From contig CAUZOL010000002.1 in NCBI GenBank assembly GCA_963581435.1, positions 10,030-74,029 on the forward strand: a DNA stretch of 64,000 bases, read 5' to 3'. Both the position numbers and the translations under genes were made by a program. Under the pieces are notes generated by a model, which saw nothing but the letters and a program-made list of their open reading frames with translations, made no database searches and was not told where the DNA came from. The DNA comes from JABISG01 sp963581435 (GTDB taxonomy: Bacteria > Planctomycetota > Planctomycetia > Planctomycetales > Planctomycetaceae). Of the stretch, positions 53,201-61,747 are shown piece after piece. How positions within the stretch are numbered: the stretch's first letter is position 1; every line of letters begins with the position of its first letter.

Positions 53201-54879
53201 GCCGGTGTCAAACCGGCCAATCGCCTCAGAGGAAAATCTAACAGTGCGACGTCGGGTAATGCCAACGATTGTGACCACTGAAGTGCACCGGTCTCGGCGT
53301 TGAGTACCACCAATCGCACGTCGCCGGTCACCTCTGCGATGCAATACAACTTTCCGTCGAGTGGCAACGGTGGCCCGAGGAAATACGTGCCGGCCATCTC
53401 GGACCCATATTCGCGCGGCCCCCCCACTTCCCACATCGACTTCCCGTCGGCTGCCAGATCGTATGACACTAATTTGCTGGAACTGCGTGGTGTCGTCGTC
53501 GGACGTCGGACGCCGCGAAACACCCGTTGGGCTGGGGGGGATGCGAGAATTCCCATCTCCTCCAATGCAAAGACATACCGGCCATCGCTGCTTAACGTCC
53601 CCGCAGCCAGGTCACGCCACCCTCGCTGTGCCAGCAACGTTTCCAGCGGCATCGGCTGATTGCCCCGGATCGCCCCAGGCTGGCTATCGGTCACCACCAA
53701 CACTTTATAGGCTTCCGAGACCATCGTCGTCTCCCACAGCAGTTCCCCGGTCTTCAAATGCACGGCACGGAGATTTCGCAGTGTGCGGAAAACGACCGCG
53801 TCGCCGATGATCAACGGATGAGACGCCGGCAGTGTGAGAAAACCACTGTTGTGTTTCTCCGTTTCCATTTGCCGCAAACGCGTGTTGACTTCGTCCAGGC
53901 GCGCGGGATCTTCGTCCAACGTGTCCGGGTCGCGAACGGTCGCAAATTCCCAAACCGAATCCCATGCCGGGCTGGCCGGCGAACCGCCCGCATTGCGCGC
54001 CGCATCGCCACGGAACATGACCCACTGACGTTGACCGCCCTGAGTCGCGCCGATTGGTGGACCGACCAAACGCGTCAACCAGCCTTCGGCCTCTTTGTCG
54101 TTGGCGAACAGCGCAATCGCCCTTCGACCAAGCGAAAGCCGCCCGTTCGGCGTCGCTTTCTTCATTGCAATCAACGTTGACACTGCGCGATCGGTCTCGC
54201 CAGCTTGGTGCCAGGCAATCGCCAATTTGAGCGACAACATCGGTTCCCAGCGCCGACCCGCTTCGGGCAACTTGCGCAGTCGCGAAAAATGCAATGCTGC
54301 CGCCAATGGCTCCCCCTGATCGAGCATGTGCGTGCCGATCAAATAGGTCGCCTCGTATCCGGCCTTCGTGTGAAAGTATTGGCGGGTGATATTTTCGAGC
54401 TGCGCGCGATCATTGGTGGCGACCGCTTCTTCGAGCATCGCGCGGGCCGCGTCGCCGAACTTCAACTCGTAAAGACGTCGCCCTTCGCTTGGCAGCCCGG
54501 CAATCAACTTCAGCGCTTGATCCTTCAAGCTGGTTTTCATTGTCTGATCGATGAAGTAGTCTGCCGAGCTGTCGGCCGACGGTTTCCCGTCTCGGTTCTC
54601 CCTCTGGCTGAGGATCCTCCGTTGCAGGATCTCGAGCGCGTTGTGGTAATCACCCCGGTCGCGTAATTCCTCGGCTTTCCTCAATGCTTTGCTGAGGTTC
54701 TTGTCGATGTCGGCCCGTGGCTGAAGAGATGGATCGGAGCCTTCCTCGACGGGGATGAGTTGGCCGTTCGGATCGATCTCCCGTTGGATCTGTCCGTTTG
54801 CGCCCGGTGCGGCCAATAACAGTGCGCCAAGTGCTCCCACAACAACAAATCGCACGCAGTTCGCCGTCCATCGACTCAT
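50254..54879 (-). CDS. Giant secreted PQQ-like beta-propeller protein with TPR region
   Basis: 1541 residues from ATG 54879, chosen because GGAGAG lies 6 bases upstream and a signal peptide follows (FVVVGALGALLLAAPGANG). The frame stays open to 55176 without support. Residues about 50-260 are TPR-like (KALRKAEELRDRGDYHNALEIL). PQQ-type propeller blades appear in two sets, about 330-760 and 1120-1500, with Trp motifs such as DLVDGSLLWKH, NPLTGETLWERR and DRKTGRKIWTTR. A helical region lies between (about 790-1090). The family is common in Planctomycetota, often with unknown roles. Whether PQQ is bound is not shown. Confidence 0.85.
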   Translation of the reverse strand: MSRWTANCVRFVVVGALGALLLAAPGANGQIQREIDPNGQLIPVEEGSDPSLQPRADIDKNLSKALRKAEELRDRGDYHNALEILQRRILSQRENRDGKPSADSSADYFIDQTMKTSLKDQALKLIAGLPSEGRRLYELKFGDAARAMLEEAVATNDRAQLENITRQYFHTKAGYEATYLIGTHMLDQGEPLAAALHFSRLRKLPEAGRRWEPMLSLKLAIAWHQAGETDRAVSTLIAMKKATPNGRLSLGRRAIALFANDKEAEGWLTRLVGPPIGATQGGQRQWVMFRGDAARNAGGSPASPAWDSVWEFATVRDPDTLDEDPARLDEVNTRLRQMETEKHNSGFLTLPASHPLIIGDAVVFRTLRNLRAVHLKTGELLWETTMVSEAYKVLVVTDSQPGAIRGNQPMPLETLLAQRGWRDLAAGTLSSDGRYVFALEEMGILASPPAQRVFRGVRRPTTTPRSSSKLVSYDLAADGKSMWEVGGPREYGSEMAGTYFLGPPLPLDGKLYCIAEVTGDVRLVVLNAETGALQWSQSLALPDVALLDFPLRRLAGLTPAFSNGVLICPTTAGAVVAIDPARRILLWGQRYSRTTSAVPVDPRLAFRRRGIRSTVTSAQDDEDRWIDSAPTIAEGRVLITPRDSADLHCLDLVDGSLLWKHSRGQSLYLAGVYEGQVILVGRSQVQALSLKTGEPVWDEPVSIENPSGRGIRDGHHYRLPLSTGEIVSIDLTSGRIVARSQSRNGEVFGNLAAADGVIVSQSIDKIVGFKSLDELRQQTDGVLAKNPTDADALALRGEMRLHDGNERQGLADLRRSIAAKPTPRSRTLVVASLLEGLRLDFRKYRSSADEIERLVDDPRQRGQYLRLNAAGLHEMGDQQEAFHEYIKLATADTGKPELERVSAALTVRSDRWIRPRIAEVYRKSSGAQRAKLDRAIAELLSKAAENEDDTQTLIRFLNAFVDLPVGDQAGQLLVGRLDPNKQALAQELLLRRLRRSADRNISGFATASLASLYIDRKQSMAAAAMLDELATRWNDVVCLDEKTGRQLVEEWRAAEEIAKLLEEKSVWPGEKIEAKKVARQGSVRRQYPVRIIGPSGPLGESWTLALDSRRQSLMAHDENGKVLWKVATGNLQSAISNVYGNYARVNGHLLIVVFGSHFIVLDAFQEENGGPRILWQQVLVDGLKGQTRNIPVQFRQLMGPGGVRIMTVQDRNGRPLGKVVPIDDSLICYQVGTRLVAANPLTGETLWERRSVARGSDLFGDREFVFVVAPNTKEAVVLRAADGEQVATRPLPQDGTQLSKQGRNVLVWTGRTLQKFDVWTGKNIWGKRVPPGSKAIAMEQGENAVAVLNPHQGNFAIFDADDGKLLIDTSIEPDGQIDSFLVLRNRDRYTLLTHSTKKQANGVQVVSINNSPLVNGYVYGFDRKTGRKIWTTRVEDQSFDVNQPAGLPVLVFTARTYRPFQRAPAFNRNQYSLAVIDKRNGRSIFSEANEQSLSQFEVTADPAEKRMTVNFYRSSLHLNMINEPLASPVKAKRPVEGSGGK

Positions 54880-55080
54880 AGTGTCTCTCCGATGCAGTCC
54901 GTCCAATTGACTAGCCGCTGAATGTGTGGGGCAAGCGTCACGTTTGACCGGCCCGCCGCACAACCGCATAATCGATTCTCCCAAGATCCCCCAAGCCTGT
55001 CGAGGGCAGAGGCGTTTAACCACCGCCCGGGAAACCGCAAGCGTTGAACACAGATCGATCACATACAAGGACGGTTGACC

Positions 55081-55758
55081 ATGGCGAATTCTAACGACGA
55101 CGCCCAAAAACAACTCGCCGACGCCATGCGCGAAACGGACGACTATTACAGCGAGCGGAGTATTTTTCAGGATCAATTTGGATTTGGTGTGAAGCCGGCC
55201 GTTGTTGTGGTCGATTTTGCCAACGGCTGGACCGACGATGCCTATGCCGGCGGTAGCAAACGGCTGGATGGCCCGGTGGAGAGTACCCGCCTGCTACTCG
55301 ATGCGGCCCGGCCCAAAAACATCCCCGTCATTTTCACCACCAGTCCCTGGCGTCCCGATAGCCCGGACAAACCGTTCAAATCGGCCGCCGACCCTTCGCC
55401 ATCCTTTCGCGAGTGGGACGAACACGCCTGCCAGATCGACGAACGCATCGCACCGTTGCCCGGCGAACTGCTCATTGAAAAAGAGAGTGCCAGCGCCTTC
55501 TTCGCGACACATCTGGCTTCCCATTTGATTCAGCATGGCATCGACACGGTGCTGATAACCGGTTGCAGCACCAGCGCCTGCATTCGCGCAACAGCCACCG
55601 ATGCGAAAAGCTATCGATTTCGACCGATCATCATTGAAGACTGCGTCGGCGATCGCGCGGCGGCCGCCCACATCTTCACGCTGGCCGACATCCAGGCCCG
55701 CTTCGCCGACGTCGTCCCGCTGGGGCGCGCGTTGGAGTACATTGAAACGTTGTCATGA
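55081..55758 (+). CDS. Isochorismatase-fold cysteine hydrolase
   Basis: 225 residues from ATG 55081. The catalytic triad of the isochorismatase/N-carbamoylsarcosine amidase family is visible: Asp in VVVDFANGWTD, Lys in IEKESASAFF and Cys in GCSTSACIRATATDA. The adjacent Cys pattern and SAF element favour the N-carbamoylsarcosine amidase-like branch. It should hydrolyse an amide or similar bond in a small molecule. It is divergent from the PQQ-propeller gene (201 bp apart) and 81 bp before the giant multidomain gene. Confidence 0.88.
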   Translation: MANSNDDAQKQLADAMRETDDYYSERSIFQDQFGFGVKPAVVVVDFANGWTDDAYAGGSKRLDGPVESTRLLLDAARPKNIPVIFTTSPWRPDSPDKPFKSAADPSPSFREWDEHACQIDERIAPLPGELLIEKESASAFFATHLASHLIQHGIDTVLITGCSTSACIRATATDAKSYRFRPIIIEDCVGDRAAAAHIFTLADIQARFADVVPLGRALEYIETLS

Positions 55759-55839
55759 CGCTTGCGGTTTCCCAGAATCCAAGATGCAGGTGCGTTCGGC
55801 GCGACCACTGGTCGCGGCTTTACAAGGGGATCAATTGTG

Positions 55840-58800
55840 ATGATTACCATGCGTCGATTGATTGTTACAGCGTTCGTCAGTTTTGCGGCGATTTCGTCCG
55901 CGCATGCCGGCGATGGCAACCGGTTGACCTATCTCGATGAGAACAACCCCTGGTATCCGCATGCCAAGTTTCCGAAATTGACCACTCCGCAGTGGGTGGG
56001 CGATAAAGACGTCGAAGCGGTCGTCATTCTCGCCATCGACGACATGCGCGACACCGCCAAGTACGAAGCCTACCTGCGGCCGATTTTAATTCGACTGAAA
56101 CAAATCGACGGCCGCGCGCCGGTCAGCATTATGACCTGCAACGTCAATCCGAAAGACGAACAACTGCAACAGTGGTTGGCCGAGGGACTTTCCATTGAGG
56201 TGCATACCGTCGATCATCCCTGCCCGTTGCTCACCGGCGGCGATTTCAAGAAAGCCAAATCGACCTACGACCGCTGCGTCGATTTGATGAATCAGATTCC
56301 CGGCAACAAGCCGGTCGCCTTCCGGATGCCCTGTTGCGATTCGCTGAACACCGTCAGCCCCAGGTTCTATGCCGAAATCTTCAACAAGACGACCGCAAAG
56401 GGCAACCACCTGCAGGCGAGTTCGTCGGTGTTCAACATCTTCACCTCAGCCGACCCCGATATCCCCCGCGAACTGGTGCAGGAAGCGGACGGCAGCGAGC
56501 GGTTCCTGAAGTACATTCCCAAGAAACTCAACCGCGGCGGCGCGACGTTCAATTCGTTCGTCAACACCATCGAGAATTACCCCTACCCCTACGTCATCAA
56601 CAAACTCTGCTGGGAATTCCCCTGCGTCGTCCCCAGCGACTGGGAAGCCCAACACCTGCACGGCAAGAACAATCCCAAAACCGTCGCCGACATGAAAGCC
56701 GCCCTCGACATCACCGTCCACAAACAGGGCGTGATGAACCTCGTCTTCCACCCCCACGGCTGGATTCGCAACGACCAGATCGTCGAACTGATCGACCACG
56801 CGGTGAAGAAGCATGGGAAGAAGGTGAAGTTTTTGACGTTTCGGGAGGCGGTGGAGCGGTTGAATAAGAATCTGCTCCGAGGCGCCGAGTTGCAAGCCAG
56901 CGATGGAGGTTTCAGTGGAGTCCACATAATCGATTTGAACAATGACGGCTATCTGGACGTGATTCAACCGCATACGACAGGTCCTGTACCCGATGCACAC
57001 ATATGGAATGCTGTCGAACAGGGTTGGAATTCCGTTGAAGGGACGCACTCCCACCGACGGGGCGGCGGGAGATTCGGTATCGTCAGTGCGGATGGACTTC
57101 CGTCAATTCTGTTGCACAACAACGAGACTGCCACCGCAACTCACTTTGACGGCAAGAAGTGGGAAACCGACTCGCTCATCCAAGCAATAAACCTGTTTCC
57201 AGAGTCGTTTTTCCACACGAGTTGGGAAGGCAAAGACTACGGTGTGCGATTCCGCGATCTCGATGGAGATGGCATCTGCGAATTGTTGGTCGCCAATCAC
57301 CCGAAAAAGGTTGTGTTCAACGACGAGACATATCAAAGCGGCGGTCAGCGGGCCGTCTGCAGGTGGTCAGCGATAGAAAAGAAATGGTCGATCCTGGTGT
57401 TTGGTTTTCCGAAAGACGTTTACATTGTTGACCGCAAAGGCCAGGACTCCGGTCTCCGTTTCGTCGATCTCAACGAAGACGGGCACGACGACATCGTCTT
57501 CTCCAACCACGAGCGCTACGGCATCTGGTTGTTCAAGGACATGCAGAGCGGTTGGAGCATTGAAGTGCTGTCCGGCACGCGCGACGTCCAGGCGAGCGGG
57601 GGGCGTAAGCCCTCTGATCCGTCCGACAAACAAAACGCTCGCAACGCGCGAAAGAATCAGGGGGCTGACGCCCCCCGCTCGCCGTTGCCACCCATCGTCC
57701 GCAAGGACGGCACCGACAACGGGTTCTTCGTTCACAGTCGGCACCTCTTCTGGCAGAACGAAGACACCGCCAATCTGCCCGACCTCGTCGATCGCCGTTC
57801 GTTCAACGACCTGTTGAAGAACGTCGAACCGGGGCCGAAGTCACCTGGGGCGTCGCTCAACTCCATCCGCACACGGCCCGGCTTCAAAGTTGAACTCGTC
57901 GCCGCCGAACCGCTGGTGAAAGACCCCGTCGCGTTCGCGTGGGGGGCCGATGGAAAGTTGTGGGTCGTCGAGATGGCCGATTATCCATCGGGCATCGATG
58001 GAAAAGGCAAACCCGGCGGAAGAATTCGCTTTCTCGAAGACACAAACAACGACGGCAAGTACGACAAATCAACCCTTTTCCTTGACGGCGTGCGGTTTCC
58101 CAACGGCATACTCCCCTGGAAGAAAGGCGTGCTGGTGACCGCTGCGCCGGATATCTTCTACGCTGAAGACACCGACGGTGACGGCAAAGCCGACAAACGC
58201 GAAGTCCTGTTCACCGGCTTTGTCGAAGGCAATCAGCAGCACCGCGCCAACGGTCTTGTGTACGGCTTGGATAACTGGGTTTACGTTGCCAACGGCGATA
58301 GCGGCGGCGTGATTCGTTCCTCCAAGGCGAGCGGTGGGCGTAAGCCCGCTGATGACATCAACATTGGCTCGATGGACCTGCGCATCAATCCCGATACCGG
58401 TGAAATTGATCTGCAAGCGGGCCGTACGCAGTTTGGTCGTAACCGTGACGACTGGGGCAACTGGTTCGGATCGAATAACAGCAACCCGCTGTGGCATTAC
58501 GTGCTGGCCGATCATTACGTCCGCCGCAACAAACACTTCGCCGCTCCCGATGGCCGCGTGCATGTGTCGGTCGCGCCGGGGCCGTCGCCCTGTTTTCCCA
58601 TCAGCCGCACGCTGCCACGGTTCAACGACTTTAACCGCGCGAACCGTTTCACATCGGCCTGCAGCGCGATTGTTTATCGCGATGACCTGTTCGGCTCGCA
58701 TTTTGTGGGCAACAGTTTTGTCAGCGAGCCGGTACACAATCTCGTGCATCGTGAAGTCATGCAGCCGAAGGGATACAGTTTCACCAGCCAACGTGCGACC

Positions 58801-61176
58801 GGCGAAACGCATTCAGAGTTTCTGGCGTCGAGCGACAACTGGTTTCGGCCGACGATGATCAAAACCGGACCCGACGGCGCGCTGTGGATTGCCGACATGT
58901 ATCGGCAGGTCATCGAACATCCCAAGTGGATTCCCGCTGACTGGCAGAAACGGCTGAATTTGCGAGCCGGTGATGACCGCGGGCGGATTTATCGTGTTGT
59001 TCCGGTTGGTGCGAAACCGCAAGCAGTTCCGCGTCTCGATCGTTCTTCAACCGCCGAACTGGTCGCCGCGCTTCACAGCGCGAACGGCTGGCAGCGGGAT
59101 ACGGCGCAGCGTTTGCTGATTGAACGCAACGATCGCGCGGCGGTGCCGTTGTTGGTTGCGGCGGTGAAGGGAGAGAGAGAAAGAGAGGGGGAGATCGGGA
59201 GAGCGGGAATTACTCGATCGGCTGCATTGGGGCGCTTGCATGCGCTTTGTGCTTTGGATGGATTAAATGCACTTTCGGATGGCGTTTTGCTGGCGGGGCT
59301 GAATGATTCGCACGCCGGGGTGCGGCGGCATGCGGTGCGGTTGTGCGAGCGGTTGGAAAAGCACTCAGCGAAATTGGTAGCGACGCTGCGAAAACTCACG
59401 GCCGACGATGATGCACAAGTGCGGCTGCAATTGGCATACACACTGGGTGAAATTGATGATTTGCAGGCGGGCGTTGCGCTCGGCGAATTGTTACTGCTGG
59501 GCGGGGACGACCGGTTTCTGCGGGCAGCCGTGGTGAGTTCGTCCAACGCGCAGAATGTTGAACGCATCGCGTTGACCGTGTTATCCAGTCCAAACACCGA
59601 ACAATCAATGAAACTGGTCGATGATCTGATGCAGATGGCGGCCGCGTTCGGCCAACAGGCGACGCTCATCGGCTTGTTGCAGAAGGTGACGACTGCCGTT
59701 GATGGCCGATATGAACCTTGGCAACTTTCGGCGGTGGCCGGTCTGCTCGATGTGCTCAGCCGGCAACGGACGTCGCTGGAACGATTGAAGGCCGACAAAT
59801 CTCCACAGGCGCTACGGGCATTAACACAACTTGCCGTGTTGGTGAAGGCAGCCCGCAAAGTGGCCGTCGATACGAAAGCGGATCTGCCGCATCGCACGGC
59901 CGCCGTGCGTTTGCTCGGCCGTGGTGTGAAATTGGTCGATGACGATGTCGATGTGCTGGCCACCTTGCTCGCGCCGCAACAACCTGCCGCTATTCAACAA
60001 GCGGCCGTGCGAAGTTTGGGGCGTCTCGACTACGCCCGAGTGCCGCAGGTGTTTCTTTCCAATTGGCGGACGTTTGGGCCGGGACTGCGCGGCGACGCCC
60101 TCGATGCGCTCATGTCTCGCGATGCATGGCAATCACAATTGCTTGCCGGAATCGAGAAGAAGCAAATCCTCGCGCGCGAATTGAACGCCGCCCGCCGACA
60201 GCGACTGTTGACTCATGGCACCGCCACAATCCGCCGTCGTGCCGAACGGCTATTTGCGGTCGATATCAATAGCGACCGCAAGCAACTTCTTGCAAAGTAC
60301 AAGTCAGCACTCACGCTGCAGGGCAACCGTTTGCGGGGGGCGGAATTGTTTAAGGAGCATTGTTCGGCGTGTCATCGGTTGGCCGATGTCGGTGTTGTTG
60401 TCGGACCCGATTTGAAATCGCTTACTGACAAGTCGCCAACGGCAATGCTGGTGGCAATGCTCGATCCCAACCGCGCCGTGGAGAGCAAGTACATCAACTA
60501 CACCGCGGTCACCACCGACGGGAGAACATTCAACGGATTGCTCGCAGCCGAAAGCGGCAACAGCATCACTCTCAAGGAAGCCAAGGGCAAAGAACACGTC
60601 ATACTGCGGGCCGAGCTGGAAGAATTGGTCAGTTCGTCGAAATCGACGATGCCCGAAGGGCTGGAAAAGGAACTGAAACCGCAGGACATTGCCGACGTGA
60701 TCGCACACGTCCGCTCGAACGTGCCGTTGCCGACTCGCAAGCAATTCGAGGGTAATCAGCCGACACTGGTGAAGGCCGCCGAAGACGGCAGTCTCAAACT
60801 GACGCCGGCCACGTGTGAAATCTTTGGCAGCACGATCGTGCTGGAAAAGAAGTACGGCAACCTCGGGTTCTGGAGCAGCGCGGACGATCATGTGGTGTGG
60901 GACATCGATGTTCGCAAAGCGGGGCGTTACAGCGTCGAGATCGAATACGCCTGTCAGAATGAAGCGGCCGGCGACCGCTGGCAGTTGCGTTCGGCCGATG
61001 GATCGCTGGAGGGAACCGTCACAGGGACCGGCACATGGGATGACTATAAGACATCCCGCGCCGGTGAGATTCAACTTTCGGCCGGCCGACAGCGAATCAC
61101 ACTGCGTGCCGCGAGGGAGATTCTCGGTGGCGCGATGATTGACTTGAAAAGTATTCGGCTCAAACTGGTGAAGTGA
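55840..61176 (+). CDS. Giant secreted deacetylase-like/FG-GAP/dehydrogenase/HEAT/cytochrome c protein
   Basis: 1778 residues from ATG 55840 (AAGGGG upstream; GTG 55837 and ATG 55849 are alternatives) with a signal peptide (LIVTAFVSFAAISSAHA). Domains in order: polysaccharide-deacetylase-like at 30-340, with metal-type residues Asp67/Asp68 and His122/His126 (HTVDH); FG-GAP/VCBS blades at 345-580 (DLNNDGYLDV, DLDGDGICEL, DLNEDGHDDI); a membrane-bound-type sugar dehydrogenase propeller at 680-1060; HEAT-like helices at 1065-1490; a planctomycete heme domain with CSACH at 1508-1512; and a beta-rich carbohydrate-binding-like C-terminus from about 1650. Two stretches of ASGGRKP (585 and 830) are encoded by a dispersed repeat. 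It probably processes polysaccharides outside the cell and passes electrons to a cytochrome chain. Confidence 0.85.
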   Translation: MITMRRLIVTAFVSFAAISSAHAGDGNRLTYLDENNPWYPHAKFPKLTTPQWVGDKDVEAVVILAIDDMRDTAKYEAYLRPILIRLKQIDGRAPVSIMTCNVNPKDEQLQQWLAEGLSIEVHTVDHPCPLLTGGDFKKAKSTYDRCVDLMNQIPGNKPVAFRMPCCDSLNTVSPRFYAEIFNKTTAKGNHLQASSSVFNIFTSADPDIPRELVQEADGSERFLKYIPKKLNRGGATFNSFVNTIENYPYPYVINKLCWEFPCVVPSDWEAQHLHGKNNPKTVADMKAALDITVHKQGVMNLVFHPHGWIRNDQIVELIDHAVKKHGKKVKFLTFREAVERLNKNLLRGAELQASDGGFSGVHIIDLNNDGYLDVIQPHTTGPVPDAHIWNAVEQGWNSVEGTHSHRRGGGRFGIVSADGLPSILLHNNETATATHFDGKKWETDSLIQAINLFPESFFHTSWEGKDYGVRFRDLDGDGICELLVANHPKKVVFNDETYQSGGQRAVCRWSAIEKKWSILVFGFPKDVYIVDRKGQDSGLRFVDLNEDGHDDIVFSNHERYGIWLFKDMQSGWSIEVLSGTRDVQASGGRKPSDPSDKQNARNARKNQGADAPRSPLPPIVRKDGTDNGFFVHSRHLFWQNEDTANLPDLVDRRSFNDLLKNVEPGPKSPGASLNSIRTRPGFKVELVAAEPLVKDPVAFAWGADGKLWVVEMADYPSGIDGKGKPGGRIRFLEDTNNDGKYDKSTLFLDGVRFPNGILPWKKGVLVTAAPDIFYAEDTDGDGKADKREVLFTGFVEGNQQHRANGLVYGLDNWVYVANGDSGGVIRSSKASGGRKPADDINIGSMDLRINPDTGEIDLQAGRTQFGRNRDDWGNWFGSNNSNPLWHYVLADHYVRRNKHFAAPDGRVHVSVAPGPSPCFPISRTLPRFNDFNRANRFTSACSAIVYRDDLFGSHFVGNSFVSEPVHNLVHREVMQPKGYSFTSQRATGETHSEFLASSDNWFRPTMIKTGPDGALWIADMYRQVIEHPKWIPADWQKRLNLRAGDDRGRIYRVVPVGAKPQAVPRLDRSSTAELVAALHSANGWQRDTAQRLLIERNDRAAVPLLVAAVKGEREREGEIGRAGITRSAALGRLHALCALDGLNALSDGVLLAGLNDSHAGVRRHAVRLCERLEKHSAKLVATLRKLTADDDAQVRLQLAYTLGEIDDLQAGVALGELLLLGGDDRFLRAAVVSSSNAQNVERIALTVLSSPNTEQSMKLVDDLMQMAAAFGQQATLIGLLQKVTTAVDGRYEPWQLSAVAGLLDVLSRQRTSLERLKADKSPQALRALTQLAVLVKAARKVAVDTKADLPHRTAAVRLLGRGVKLVDDDVDVLATLLAPQQPAAIQQAAVRSLGRLDYARVPQVFLSNWRTFGPGLRGDALDALMSRDAWQSQLLAGIEKKQILARELNAARRQRLLTHGTATIRRRAERLFAVDINSDRKQLLAKYKSALTLQGNRLRGAELFKEHCSACHRLADVGVVVGPDLKSLTDKSPTAMLVAMLDPNRAVESKYINYTAVTTDGRTFNGLLAAESGNSITLKEAKGKEHVILRAELEELVSSSKSTMPEGLEKELKPQDIADVIAHVRSNVPLPTRKQFEGNQPTLVKAAEDGSLKLTPATCEIFGSTIVLEKKYGNLGFWSSADDHVVWDIDVRKAGRYSVEIEYACQNEAAGDRWQLRSADGSLEGTVTGTGTWDDYKTSRAGEIQLSAGRQRITLRAAREILGGAMIDLKSIRLKLVK
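57591..57683. repeat. Dispersed palindromic element inserted in-frame in a coding sequence
   Basis: 28-bp arms at 57591-57618 and 57656-57683 match on opposite strands at 26 of 28 positions. The whole is 93 bp, that is 31 codons, and keeps the frame open. It encodes a low-complexity, polar linker beginning ASGGRKPSD between the FG-GAP and dehydrogenase regions. Confidence 0.88.
58326..58353. repeat. Half copy of the same palindromic element in the same gene
   Basis: 28 bases matching the left arm at 57591-57618 at 26 positions, in the same orientation and the same codon phase, encoding ASGGRKPAD. The second arm is absent. It lies within the dehydrogenase propeller. Confidence 0.8.
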
Positions 61177-61186
61177 AGTATTCGGT

Positions 61187-61215
61187 CCCACGGGCCGCCG
61201 CCCGTGGGTTTTTTT
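61187..61215 (+). terminator. Rho-independent terminator after the giant gene
   Basis: A perfect 9-bp stem (CCCACGGGC 61187-61195, GCCCGTGGG 61200-61208) with a 4-base loop and seven T. It begins 11 bp after the stop codon. The GTG at 61173 that would open the next frame lies before it, so the next gene must start after the hairpin. Confidence 0.92.
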
Positions 61216-61235
61216 GCGCGAAGGGTTGTCGCAAT

Positions 61236-61727
61236 TTGAACATTGAAAAATTTTGTGACCGTGCGGCGTTGAGTCTCGGCACGGGATTGGGAGTCGGGTT
61301 TAGCCGGTTCGTCCCGGGAACCGTTGGCACGCTGTGGGGGCTGCCGTTGGTGTGGGGTCTGGATCACCTCGATTTGTCCGTCGTTGTGCGCCTGCTGATT
61401 AGCGTTGTGTTGTTCATCATCGGCGTGCCGATTTGTGCGCGTGCGGCAAAGGTGCTGGGCAAGGACGATCCGGGCGCGGTGGTGTTCGACGAGATTGCCG
61501 CGCTGCCGCTTGTTTTTCTTGTCATTCCGCTGCGTGGCCTGGATGTGACGGCGATGGTTGCTGGCTTCTTGTGGTTTCGGCTGTTCGACATCACTAAGCC
61601 GTGGCCGGTGCGATTCTTCGACCGTTGGCACGGCGGATTGGGAATTATGGCCGACGACACCGCCGCCGCCCTTTACGCCGCCACCGCACTGTGGTTGACT
61701 GTGCAAGCACTGGCGTGGCTGAATTGA
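61236..61727 (+). CDS. pgpA: Phosphatidylglycerophosphatase A
   Basis: 163 residues with a TTG start at 61236 (AAGGG about 10 bases upstream). The frame open from GTG 61173 runs through a terminator hairpin and is rejected. PgpA hallmarks are present: GTGLGVGFSRFVPGTVGTLWGLP, DPGAVVFDEIAALPL, WFRLFDITKPWPVRFFDR and GGLGIMADDTAAA, with four or so membrane segments. It dephosphorylates phosphatidylglycerophosphate to phosphatidylglycerol in the inner membrane. folD follows after 20 bp. Confidence 0.92.
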   Translation: MNIEKFCDRAALSLGTGLGVGFSRFVPGTVGTLWGLPLVWGLDHLDLSVVVRLLISVVLFIIGVPICARAAKVLGKDDPGAVVFDEIAALPLVFLVIPLRGLDVTAMVAGFLWFRLFDITKPWPVRFFDRWHGGLGIMADDTAAALYAATALWLTVQALAWLN

Positions 61728-61747
61728 TTGACGCGAAAGGACTCACA

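Noticed and set aside
54880..55176. N-terminal extension of the giant PQQ-propeller gene
   Set aside because: A ribosome-binding site and signal peptide begin at ATG 54879, and the extension overlaps the divergent isochorismatase gene.
60304..61191. 295-codon open frame on the minus strand opposite the giant secreted protein
   Set aside because: The plus strand encodes the heme domain and C-terminal module there; the antisense translation shows no protein-like features.
61173..61235. GTG start of pgpA overlapping the upstream stop
   Set aside because: The extension would translate through a strong terminator hairpin and lengthen PgpA beyond its usual N-terminus.
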